The notes under the pieces are model-generated. The model was not told the DNA's origin, did not search any database, and was given only the letters and a program-made list of their open reading frames with translations. The position numbers and the translations under genes are program-made. A stretch of 64,000 bases of DNA. Source: Pelodera strongyloides (lineage: Eukaryota > Nematoda > Chromadorea > Rhabditida > Rhabditidae). Where the stretch lies: the NCBI GenBank assembly GCA_036852015.1, contig JAANDG010000149.1:186001-250000 (forward strand), read 5' to 3'. This document shows, piece by piece, positions 36,388 to 47,453 of this stretch (position 1 is its first letter; each line of letters starts with the position of its first letter).

Positions 36388-38007
36388 ACAGGGGTAGGCT
36401 GTGGGATGTATAACACAATTAGTTACAGTATAGAAGTACAGATTGACGGGGATTCAACGCCTTCCGTCTAACCTCGGTGCTTACCGTAGTTCAAAATATC
36501 TGAACACACCCTCTGAGCGTGCAACTCCACACACGCACAATGCAGACTGGTCAAGAGACGGCCCGGCGAGCGCTTTTATACCCATGCAAACCGCAACGCG
36601 GCGCGGCAATTCTGGGTTGCGTCGCGGAGTGATTACTAACGCACAGAGAGTATTGGTTTTCGAAAGTCACAATGTATGCAGGTTTATTGGATGTTATTTA
36701 CAAACATATTTACAAGTAATTAAAAAAGTTATTATTAAAAAATATTCCTTACTCAATGGAGAAACCGCCAACATAGTTGTAGAAATTTTACTTGAAGAAA
36801 TTAGAGGTAAAATGGGCGATTATTGAATAGAGAACTGTGAAATGAGACAAATCTAAGTGTATTCTGCATGAATATAGTATTCGGTCTTGTTTAATAGTAG
36901 TAATTTGTAGTCTTATAATTCTTGGATATATACTAAATAATTATTTTTTAAACCATAAGGTGAGTCATAAAAGTCAATGAAGGAAGGAACCGGGGCAAAC
37001 TATTATTCTAGCACAACAAAAAACTCATAAATATTTCAGGAGTACCATAGTAACATTTGGTGAAGCTTCGTGGTATTTATAAAAGCGGTCTTTAGCGGTA
37101 AATAGTAAATAGTGGACTTCTACGCGGTACGTTACAAAGTACGACGCGCAAATTTCGAAGACTGCGGCGTTTTCGCTGTGTTTCTTCAGAAGCCTAAAGG
37201 AGGTGCAATCACCCCAAATTTGGCATTTCTCCGAATATACATGAAGTAATCCCTATAGATGAAGCACTGAAAATTCTCCATTAAACTTTACGTCAATTCT
37301 AAGGAGTTAGCAGTTAGCTAACTCAGTTAGTTAGCTTTTTTTATTGATTTTTTTATTTGGGTAATGATTGATTTTGATGAGCTCTTCTGGTTTTACAACT
37401 AGAGGACAGATGCCTTATTAATGAAACTGAGGGATTTATGTGTTTTGAGGCTGAGGCTGTGTGCGGTGCTTAGCTGCTGCGCGAGGACGTAGCCGCTCGC
37501 ACCCGCATTTTATGTTCCGACATTCCGACCAATAAAGGACAACTAGAAAATGTTTGGTAACTTATCACATGAGCTTTGTGAAATGCTGTCTCATGGAGCC
37601 AGTCGATTAGTATTATTACTTTTTTTGTACCTGCGCATTGCTGAAGGTCAAAATAAAATGGTACTAATCCGGCAACAAACTGTGGCGGCGTTATCAGTAA
37701 TTTCTAACTACATATCTATATTATTCGATTGACGTCTATGTACAAGACTTGCGTAATGAAGAAATACAGTGTGTAATTACAGCATTTCTATAAACCATTA
37801 TTTTATTACTAAAGTAACTCAAGTTTGTTTGCGGTTGTACGGGGTCACTCATATTGTAAAAAATGTTTACTAAACTAAACGCGACAGTGAGTTGTCGCGT
37901 TATATGTTTAGAGTCAAATGATGGCGAAACATTCGGGTGTTTTATATTTTTAAATACAATATCGGGAGACGATAAGACCAAGATAACTCTGAGTTAACTA
38001 TCCAGTG

Positions 38008-38063
38008 GCAGCGCGTTCGTCTCTAACGCAATCGACCCGAGTTCGATTCCGGGCCGTGGCAAC
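38008..38063 (+). repeat. tRNA-like segment, probably SINE-derived
   Basis: It contains a good B-box-like arm (GAGTTCGATTCCGGG) and a perfect 5-bp anticodon-type stem (gcgtt/aacgc) with a 7-nt loop. No matching acceptor stem exists, and loop position 33 is not T. More likely a tRNA-derived repeat than a tRNA gene. Confidence 0.4.
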
Positions 38064-38193
38064 TTTGAAACCACCACCCGGCGAGGGAATCATACATAGG
38101 TGATCTCTCCAGGCCTAGCCCGTAGGTAGACGTCGAGCAATTTGTCATCTGGAACTCGTCACCTACTGCTCAGGACCCCTGCGGAACATGTCA

Positions 38194-38333
38194 TACGCAA
38201 ACCAAACTTTGAATTTGAACCATATTCAAGTGCGGAGGTTCTCCGTAAAATACGCACTTGCATAAAATACGCAAACCAAACTTTGAATTTGAACCATATT
38301 CAAGTGCGGAGGTTCTCCGTAAAATACGCACTC
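38194..38333. repeat. Direct duplication of a 65-bp unit
   Basis: 38194-38258 and 38269-38333 are essentially identical (caaaccaaactttgaatttg...ccgtaaaatacgcact). Further partial copies of aaaatacgcact follow at once. Confidence 0.88.
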
Positions 38334-39300
38334 CGTAAAATGGTAAAATACGCACTTGCGTATTTTCTTTTCGGCTGCCCCGGAGACAAATAACTATTTT
38401 TTTTCAATTAGAGCTGAAAATCATTACATCCGAATATCACATTTACTTTGTGGTTGCGCTGCATCAGGCGATGTTCCTCACGAGGCGTACAGTGCGCCTC
38501 CCCATCATATCATCGTATGTGCGAGCGTGAGCATGAGAACAAAATATGAGTGTTGCGACCTATTTTGAGGTAGCGCGGTGCATGCTGATAGCTACTGCCT
38601 TATACAAAAAAATCTCCCAATACTAAATAAAGAAACATAAAACAATATGTGTGGGCGGGGCATACCTTCCACCAGTTTCTTGCTAATTTGTAGGTGTTTT
38701 GGTAGTGTGCACCACCTCGCGAAAATTTGCCCAGTAGGCGCCATGAAAAAGAGCTCTCAAATGTGTGGTAATCCACAATGTGAGCCGTAGGTGCGCCAGA
38801 AGTGTGCGATATGTGCGCGAGCAGAATTTTCCCTTTTCTCATGTATGGACAATCCATGGGCCTAATAGGCTGCAACAAACAGTCTACTCTTACTCTAAAA
38901 GTTACGACAAGTCCAACTAGCAATTGCTCTACTAGAGGATAGAAATGGAGGAGTTTTTTTAATAGCACTTGGATGCTAAGACAACACTTGTATTACCATC
39001 CTTAACTTATAACATGAAATGTTTGCACCAAAGTCAATCGATAGTCGTCAACCTTTACACCGTTAGCCGTCATTCGCATTCATCAACTTTCAATTTTGAC
39101 TACTAAAGAATAAGCCTGACAATGAGTTATTTCATAAGTCATACGCTCCGAGTTGCACATAGAGATAACAGAACCCTCCGAAGCGTCAAGTTCTTTCTGG
39201 TTCGTGCAGGTATACACATGACGTCAGTGCTACTCTCATTAGTCATGTCATATGGTCATATGAATGTTCTATGGTACGTACCCTAAGAGGCGCTCCCTTT

Positions 39301-39307
39301 CTTCCTT

Positions 39308-39389
<82 letters not shown>
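39301..39389. repeat. CT microsatellite, about 90 bp
   Basis: The longest near-pure dinucleotide run in the window. Confidence 0.97.
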
Positions 39390-39391
<2 letters not shown>

Positions 39392-40337
39392 GTTGTTGAT
39401 TTGGCAGGCACACTATTCCCTAGATCACACTCGAGCATCGCCGCGTACACACGCGGTGGGGTATATGGGGTGGTGAGCGTTCTTTGATCACCAAGGCAAT
39501 CGATCCGAGAACAGCTGAGAAGGAAGAATAAAAACCCATTTTCTATATTATGCCTTCAATAACTACCGTAATCCAGAATGTGCTTGGAAGTGTAGTCGAA
39601 GTTGGCACTGTGCCATCAGTTGGTTTGGAAATTATGATTATGGAATCTAAAATCCAAATACTTTCGGTCTTCTCCAATTCGTGGAGTTTGATATTTGCAT
39701 AGAGAAGTTGCTACCAGTCACGTTAGCGGTCATACAGTAGGCTAGTTGCCCGGCGACGGAGTTACGCTGGACTTTAGTTTAGGGTACCCTTGGTGTACGA
39801 CAACTCGTTGTGTTTTGTGTTTGACTCGCTGCGGTTTTCGGCGTTGTTAGAGCTGGCGTGTATAATGTGTGGAACTTCACATATTTTTATAGCGAGCCTG
39901 ACCCTTTAACGTTATCATGCAGAAGCGATTGGTACTTTAGCAGTGTTAATTTTCAATACCCTTCATGACGTCATTTCTTCTCATACCCATTGACATACAG
40001 CTGGTGGTAGGGACGCAGGGAGCTTTTCCTCTGTCTCTGACTCTCTAAGTTTTCTGTTCTGGGTTGCAAAAGGGTTCCCCCACCCCGGGGAAAAGGTCCT
40101 GGTGGTGAAATATCACATAGTTGACGGAGGGCGCACGACAGACATCGAGGTTCTGTAGAGCGAAATATCACTGGATTATTGGAGAGGGAAAGAGTTCCAG
40201 AAGAGAAATATCACATTGTTTATGGAGGGCACACGACGGACATGCAGATTCTAGGCATTACATTCAGCTGTAGAGATAATTGACTCGAAGCGTCTTCGCG
40301 TTGCGGCCGTTGTGGAGGTGGAGTCCGAAAAGGAAGA

Positions 40338-40440
40338 GGAGAGGGAGAGGGAGAGAGGAGAGAGATGGGAAAGAGGGAGAGAGAGAGGCAAGAGAGAGGG
40401 GAGAGAGGTAGAGAGCTAGAGAGAGAATGGAGAGAAGAAA
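40338..40440. repeat. GA-rich microsatellite
   Basis: GAGAGG/GAGAGA repeat with interruptions. Confidence 0.85.
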
Positions 40441-42600
40441 AGGAAAGAGGAGAGGTGGGAGAAGCTGAAGTCGAAGTAGAAAACTATTCGTAAGAGTTAG
40501 AGAGGGTCGGTAGCAAGAGGAAGATATAACGAGAGAGTGGGAGAGGGAGCCTTACACGTAGGAGTAGCAGAGAGAAAGAGAGAAATCTATATGTAGAAGG
40601 TAGGCGAGTGACAATGCCGTACAACAATAACAAACGGTGCCTTGGAAATACACACAGCTCGGTTCAAGCAAGGCAAAACGGCGCGCTCCTGCAGAACAGT
40701 TTTGCAGCTATGCTAGGAGTGTAGATAAACAGGTTTCTCGAGTGACTGCCTGCTTTTAACCTTCAAAATTGCAAAACAATGTTTTTCTGCTGAAGTACCG
40801 GGTGTAAAAAGCTGTTTGCTTCTTGAAACACTGCCTTTGCCAACTCTGCTACGACAACGGTGAAAATCTGGGTGATGCGTGGCGAATACCTGGCGAGCGT
40901 CTGGCGAAGGCTGATCGAGGCGTGCGGCGGAATTTTGGTGCTCATGCTCATGCACTATCAAAGTTTCCCGTTGCATAGTTAACATGCAAATTTCTTGACG
41001 GAACCCAGGCGCACATTCCCAAAAATGGTGCCTATGCCTTTCAGAAGATAACGTCACAACCCAGAAATGGTACCCAATCTTCAAATACCCCAATTCCTGC
41101 AGTTCTACCCCTTGAAACCCTGCTATGAACACCCGTCTCTAGATGTTCTGCTTCCCTTGTATCCCCGCTCTCTCCACAAGTTCCGTGCACCCTCGCATCG
41201 ACTCTGTCGTCAGGCACTCTCGAATAGGCCATCACATGACAACCAGGCATGCCCGCCTTATTTTTGTTAACAATTTTTTTCGTAAAACCGGAAAGAGAAT
41301 GTTCTAAATAGTGTGCTAAATATAGAGAGCACCCGACATCTGACTAGGACATATCAGAATTGGCAAGTAGCCAGCAGCTGACCGTACCCCTTAGTAGTAC
41401 ACAGTCACGTGGTGGTCTCACGAGGAAAAAGGGTTACGATCTCTCCATGCGAAGGTCGTTTACAAAACTGGAATATTTTGTGTGTCTTACATATTGTGAA
41501 AATCGAAATTTAACATAACCTGGTTGAAAGGAACATTATGATCATGCTCGTTTTCTAGTGGTTCTCTAGAGTAAGAAGTGAGGTTGTTTGTGGACTACTG
41601 TGGAGAAAAAATCTATCTTCAAAGGCAGAAGCCATTGCTGGTAATTCTTAATTCTTTGTTGCTTGTTTGGTGTTTGCAACGCGAAACTCTGTTTGTATAC
41701 GGAACTGAAAACAGTGATGATTGTCGTGAAGGGAGGCCATCTCTAATTTGATGTCCGTACGAGCGCCCCGTAAGTTCCTTCGCGCTGATCTGGCTAACTT
41801 CTAGCACCACCTCGCCGGATTCTTTAGAATAGTAATCCGCATATTGCTGACATCTGAGGTAGAGGAGCTGAAGATATTTATCATATCTTTATGCATTACT
41901 TTCTAAACTTCTTTTCACATGCAAAGAAGGAAAGTAATCTTCTTCGAAAATCTCGCATACTTATCTTTATCTCCTACTTTTCAACGAAGAATTCTTCTTA
42001 TCAGCACCTATCACTATTCCCTGATTGACTGATTAAAGAAAAAAGTTAAAGCAGTACTGGTGACCTAAAATCACTGGATTTGTTAAACATATTTTGTAAA
42101 TAGGAATAACACCACAAGTTTGTTCACGCGTAGGAAGAGCGTGCTGCACAACCGCAGAAGCGCAATAGTTTGAAAATAGTGTAAAGGTTAAAAGCAGAAA
42201 CACCGAATGGTGTGGTGGTGGTGAACTTTTACCATTTCTTAGCGATAGTTTTTCAGTGAATGTACCATATAGATTTGGAATCACTACCGGGTTCGCAGCT
42301 GCTAGATTCCATACATATATAGTTATACTGATAATCACTTACGCTGTGACGGGCTCAGCCATTAGAGGACTTACGCCTTTGAATTTTAATTCATCATTAT
42401 TTAAGCTCGTGTTAACTTGAGCTTTCAATGGCGTTTTTGTTAATTTTGTCCGTTTTTGTGAATTTTGCGCTTCGCAAAGTGCTGCATTATCTACACAAAA
42501 GGCTGTGTGACCTACTCCACAGAACGACCAATTTGTTTTGCAGTCTCGCAGTCTTTCAGCACCAGGGTTCTTTGCTTACCATATCCTCTTACAAGCACAC

Positions 42601-42662
42601 ATTCTCTCTCTCTCTCTCTCTATTCTCTCTCTCTCTCTCTCTCTCTTTTTCTCTCTCTTTCG
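42601..42662. repeat. CT microsatellite
   Basis: Interrupted (CT)n run. Ser/Leu-rich frames across it are artefacts. Confidence 0.93.
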
Positions 42663-43081
42663 CTCTCCAACTTTTCGAGGCTGTGTTCCGTATGCCGTAG
42701 GCTCAGTGAACCCACATTCATCTGCAGTCGATCGTTGCAGAAGTGAAGCAGTTTACTGTAAGTACCTAAATCACTAGTCAACTAAGAGAATGAGGATGAT
42801 TTTTAGGCTGTAGGCTTTAGGCCTAGCCGTGGGTTTTAGACTTACTCTTCGACCTTGGCGTAAGTTTAGGCGTCGGCTTACGACTCGTCTTCTCAGTACG
42901 TGGCCGCCATATATTTGGGTTTGTGATACTGTTGTGCCCAAATAAATTTTGTGTTGAAAATTTCGCCCACACATTTTTCTTTCAATAACCAACTATGTGA
43001 AAGTAGGACATGAAAATCCAATACAATAACTACTCCACGGCATTTCATATGACCATTTTGAGCGCGCGTTTTACTATTAAT

Positions 43082-43130
43082 TCTCCCCTCCCTCTCTATA
43101 TCCTCTCTCTCATTTCTCTCTCTTTCTCTT

Positions 43131-43176
<46 letters not shown>
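43082..43176. repeat. CT microsatellite
   Basis: Interrupted (CT)n run, with a second one at 43315-43375. Confidence 0.93.
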
Positions 43177-43179
<3 letters not shown>

Positions 43180-44028
43180 TCTACGTAAACTTCTCTATTC
43201 TGCTCGATAGTTTCCGTGTATGAAGTATGCAGTATGCTTTCCTCTTTTGCATTTCATATTTGCTGCAGGTACTTTCTGATTCTTCCTTCTTTCTTCTCTC
43301 TGACCCTCTATCCTTCTCTCTCTCCGTCTCTCTCTCTCTCCCTTTCTCTCTCTCCCCCTTTTTCTGTCTCTCCCTTTCCCGCATCAGTGGAGCGTCCGTG
43401 ACGCTTCGACATCGCCATGCTGTTCTTCTATGCGAAAGAAGTCTCTTTCTGGTAAGTGGACAGGGCAATAATGTGGGATGAGAGACTATGCTGAAACGGA
43501 GAAGCGAGACTGGAGTCGGGTGTGAGAGACTACGGTAATGTGGAGACGCTAGAGAAGCGAGAGAATAAATTAGCAGGAGACGCTCAGCGCTATAGATAAA
43601 ATATTGGGAAACACATACGGTGGAAGAGAGCACTTATAGTTAGTGAGAGAGGAAGAGAGAGAGAGACGGGAGATAGAGAAAGCATAATATGACAGAGAGT
43701 GTTTGAGATCTTGGAGACGGTGACAAGCAGTCGACGAGAGACCATACTTATCGAGAGAGGAAAAGACATAAGATTTTACAGAGAGTGTGTAAGCAACGAG
43801 AAACGCGGAGAAGCGTGCAAAATGCTGAAGCTTTACATATACAAGAGCTAAGCAGAGGTGCAGAGATCGACGATTGGTATGGGGATTCAACAAGACGCAG
43901 GAGGATAGATAGGGTGAGATAGCCAATAGATCAGAAGAGAGACTAGTCAGCGTGAGACCATCTGATTGGGGATGGCAGGAACGGAGATGAATGCGTTGAA
44001 TCAGATATAAAATGCAGAAGAAAGGGAC

Positions 44029-44120
44029 AAGGAGAGATAGAAAGAGGGAGAGAGAGGGAGAGAGGAGAGAGAGAGAGAGAGATCAGAAGATAGAGGAAGA
44101 GAGGGAGGGCGAGAGAGGGT
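44029..44120. repeat. GA-rich microsatellite
   Basis: Interrupted (GA)n run in intergenic DNA. Confidence 0.88.
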
Positions 44121-45175
44121 GGAGAGCGAAGACAGGGAAGCAAGACTTCTATTCGAAACTGCTAACCATAAGACAGAGGTCCGGAAACTGAAAATATACA
44201 CGTGCTAAGTCGAGGGCGAGAGTGCAGAGAAGAAAAGAAAAGAGGCTAGATAACAGACTGTTAGAGTCCAATGAAAGATATCTCTAAGATGTTGTTTCAA
44301 AAGAAACTGAGCGAGCTTAGAAAATGAGATAGCGTGGATATAGTCATAGTGGAGATGGCCAGAGATAGGGAAAGAAAGAACAGTGAAAGAAAGTGAGAGA
44401 GCGGTGATAAAAAGAAAGCGAGATAGTAGAAGAGCTCAAGATTGCGATTCTTCTGGCACGGTTCCAAGATCTACGCAAGAATTAAACAACGAGTGGCGAA
44501 CAAATGGCAAATATGTTGCGAAACTAGAGCAGAAAGAAGAAATTACCAGCTGTTTCTATTTTTTTTTTTGAGATTGAAAGTAAAACGTAGCTCTGCTAAA
44601 TCCAAGTAAGTAATGAATTACGAAGTAATGTTGAAAGTGCAGTGTAGAAATGAACGAAATAGTAAGCAAAGACCATACGAATATGGACCCCGTTTCGACC
44701 CTATCGCATACGAGGTTTTTACCCGGGTTGGGTCTCATCAGTGCGATGACCACGGGATTATAAATGATACGAGAGTGTATCGAAATGAGTGTGGAATGAG
44801 AGTAAGGAAAAGGAAGTAAGCATATTAGTGACCTCATAGTGGATTAATATATAAGTATATATATATATAAGTAAATGAAAACGTAATAAAAAACAAACCT
44901 TGTGACGCTTCGTTAGATACCTGAAAGGAGCGACAAAGAAGCAAATAAGAGTAACTAGACTTACCTTAGCTTGTGTTGTAGGGTACATTAACAAAGAATA
45001 TATAGTATTAATATAGATAGAAAAGACGAATGGAGGTCGAGGTGTGGAGCTAAAGAGGGTAAAAAAAGTGCGCGATAAATGCGTTTTGCCAAATTTCAAA
45101 TGGCGCGTGTATGCGACAGGTACGGTAACATGTGCGAATTATTGCACACTAGGTCAAAACTATTGAAGTGTAAAA

Positions 45176-46419
45176 TTAAAGGCTGTCGACCCATATGTTA
45201 AGACTTTTAATAGTGGTGTTGTATTTTAGACTAATAATAGGGTACTTATTGAAAGATTTTTTGATAGTTTTGAATACAACGTCTTGGGGATATTTGTTGG
45301 AGAGCAGTTTGATAATGAACGAATGGATCTTGAGTTTGAATGAAGTAAGCTGGGAAGTACATCTATGAATACGTATAACCTCACCTTGGATACAGTTTAC
45401 CTTTATACGGTCACATATATTACTATCATACATGGGAAATCTTATAACGTCAAAACTATAATCATCTGTCTTATTGTATAAATTGATAGTCCAATTATGT
45501 GTAGACCTAACAAGGGCGAGATCGAGAAAGGGAGCAGAGGAATCATCAATGTTAGCCGCTTCGAGAGTGAGTGAGCTAGGATAGATGGAATCTAGTATGT
45601 CAAGAATGTTAGTATCATTATAAAAGATTGCTATATCATCCATATATCTGAACATGGACATTTTATAGCCAAGGGATGAATTCAAGAAACTTTTAAAGTA
45701 AGTGAACTCTATCATAGCAAGAGTGAGGTCTGCAAGTAAAGGAGAAGCGTTCCCTCCTTGAGGGACGCCTTTTATCTGGTGGAAAATAATGCCCTGGAAT
45801 ACTAGATAACTATTCTTAACTATGTAGCGGACTATGCTTTTCACTTCATTTGAAGAGAAACAATTACTAGAAGGAACATCAGTATAGTAACTTTTCTTAA
45901 ATCCTACGTTAATAAGAGATTTACCAGGAGTTTTTAAAGCATATATCAGTTAGTTCTAGGATGCTATTAATGACACAATCATGAGGTAAGGTTGGTAAAG
46001 AGACTACTAAAGTCCATAATTTTGACTTTATGGAAACGATGTATAAGTGTAGAATTACTAACACAAATGGAATTATCTATAGAAATGAAATTTGTTTTAT
46101 TACTGCTCCAAGTTTTACTAGCATTACAGTAGTTTTTAAAATGCAACCGTAAGTGTTTTAATATTTTCTGAAGCGTAATCGAAAGGTTTTTGAGAGAGCT
46201 GTGTTTAGCGGCTGTGATGAAACGCATTTTAATCGATTCTTTATGCAACTTGGGCACTGCGTAAATGTTAGGAAGTTTGCGATCATTATCAGAGCATTTT
46301 ATATTAAGAATGTTGGAATAGTTAATATGACGGGATACTATACTGTCTTGTGGTTCAAGAGTATAAGTGTTCAAGGAAAAAAAAAAATATAAGTGTTCAA
46401 GGAAAAAACGTCGAATCAA
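45176..46419 (-). pseudogene. Penelope-like element reverse transcriptase, frame-broken
   Basis: Two minus-strand frames belong to one retroelement polymerase. The upstream part (45979-46419) has LPNIYAVPKLHKESIKMRF, matching the 'LYGLPKIHK' block at the RT start of Penelope-like elements, and then MDFSSLFTNL, the first RT aspartate block. The downstream part (45176-45844) has KGVPQGGNASPLLADLTLA and FRYMDDIAIF, in which YMDD is the catalytic aspartate pair. Between them a run of protein-like sequence (KTPGKSLINVGFKKSYYTD near 45860-45930) is out of frame with the upstream part, so at least one frameshift has occurred. No GIY-YIG endonuclease is visible downstream. The copy is therefore probably dead and truncated at both ends. 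Confidence 0.85.
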
Positions 46420-46920
46420 CTACATGTAGCAGCTAGGTTACTTGCGCCGATAGATGTATATTTAAAGAAACATAAATTGAAGAATATAGTGTCAACATAA
46501 TACCACCTTCCGCGCGCTTCGCTAACTCCATGCGCTCACCTCGCGCACAACTCGTGCTCTTCTGGCACGCTCCCAGGACGCCGCGCCTTATTTTTCGCTC
46601 CGACTGTGCGATTCTTGCGTTGAATGAATAGAAACATATCCCACCAATTCCAACGTGCAAATGACAAACTTTGCTCAACTTTAAAAAAAAACACACATTT
46701 AAAAACACTTTACTTCCAATAATCGATTCCATACAATGGATAAAAAAGGCGCACATAAATAAAGCGAGATTTCTGCTTAATTTTGGGTTTGCGAATAGAT
46801 TCTCCGAAAAAAAAACATGTGTCGTCTTAAGTGAATTAAATCTTTACCGATTATGAACATTAGAAATATTCTCCTGCCACGCCAACAAAGCGAAGGAACA
46901 CACCAAAGCTACTCTATTGA

Positions 46921-47072
46921 TAGATGATACGATCAGAGCTTCTTCCGACTCCCAATATAAGATTCAAAAACACACGAAGCAAAGCCGAAACCGGTCGAAT
47001 AAAAACCACTTTGATTCGTGTGTTTTTGAATATTATATTGGGAGTCGGAAGAAGCTCTGATCGTATCATCTA
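46921..47072. mobile_element. 152-bp palindromic element
   Basis: The left arm (tagatgatacgatcagagct...) and right arm (...agctctgatcgtatcatcta) are inverse over about 62 bp with few mismatches, around a short GC-richer centre. No TTAA edge. A diverged copy of the flank (cacgccaacaaa..., then tactctattgata) is present on both sides, at 46876-46921 and 47104-47132. Confidence 0.85.
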
Positions 47073-47324
47073 TATGTTGAAAATGACGGCATCCCTGAAG
47101 CAGCACGCCAACAAACAAGTACTCTATTGATACCCGTAGGAGCGCAACAGTATACACACAGTTAAACTAAGAGTGATGCGCAGTTATGTAATAAAGGCAC
47201 GACCCATAGAGCTAACCCTTAATAAAAACCTTAAACCACGGCTGAGAACCGGCTAAGCTAAGTTAAAGAAGCCCACTATTATGTTATCGAAACATCTACT
47301 TCCACGAATCAATAGAATAAAGTA

Positions 47325-47435
47325 GTATGGTACGTGGTTTCTGAACCGATGTTCTGCACCGAAAGAGCACATAATGGAACGCAGTTTGACTATACATGGA
47401 ACGCGTTCCAGAACCCACGTGCCATACAGCTTTAA
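47325..47435. mobile_element. TTAA-family element, left end decayed
   Basis: gtatggtacgtggtttctgaa at left is inverse to the right end (cacgtgccatacagcTTTAA). It lies just beyond the stop codon of the neighbouring minus-strand gene. Confidence 0.7.
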
Positions 47436-47453
47436 AAAATAGCAGAGGCTGAA

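Larger units (their letters stand above)
36388..45175. other. Long region with no supported gene
   Basis: 36388-36650 is the HEXIM upstream region and is somewhat GC-rich. Beyond it I see CT/GA tracts (39301-39389, 40338-40440, 42601-42662, 43082-43176, 43315-43375, 44029-44120), a duplicated segment (38194-38333), a tRNA-like piece (38008-38063) and many chance frames. The longest frame free of low-complexity repeat (40713-41132, minus) lacks recognisable motifs. Confidence 0.55.
46420..47453. other. Gap with a long palindrome and a short element
   Basis: No gene. Contains the 152-bp palindromic element at 46921-47072 and a partial TTAA-family element at about 47325-47435. Confidence 0.6.

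Noticed and set aside
36443..36826. Plus-strand 127-residue frame divergent from HEXIM
   Set aside because: It has no recognised motif, lies over the HEXIM upstream region and shows no splice or repeat support. Probably chance, though a small divergent gene cannot be excluded.
38600..38968. Minus-strand 122-residue frame
   Set aside because: No motif; contains the dispersed tgcgcca/gtgcgcg words seen in non-coding DNA elsewhere.
40713..41132. Minus-strand 139-residue frame
   Set aside because: It is the longest frame outside low-complexity DNA, but frames are open on both strands here and no motif or splice partner was found.
43181..43633. Minus-strand 150-residue frame
   Set aside because: About a third is an Arg/Glu run encoded by the CT microsatellite; the rest has no recognisable feature.
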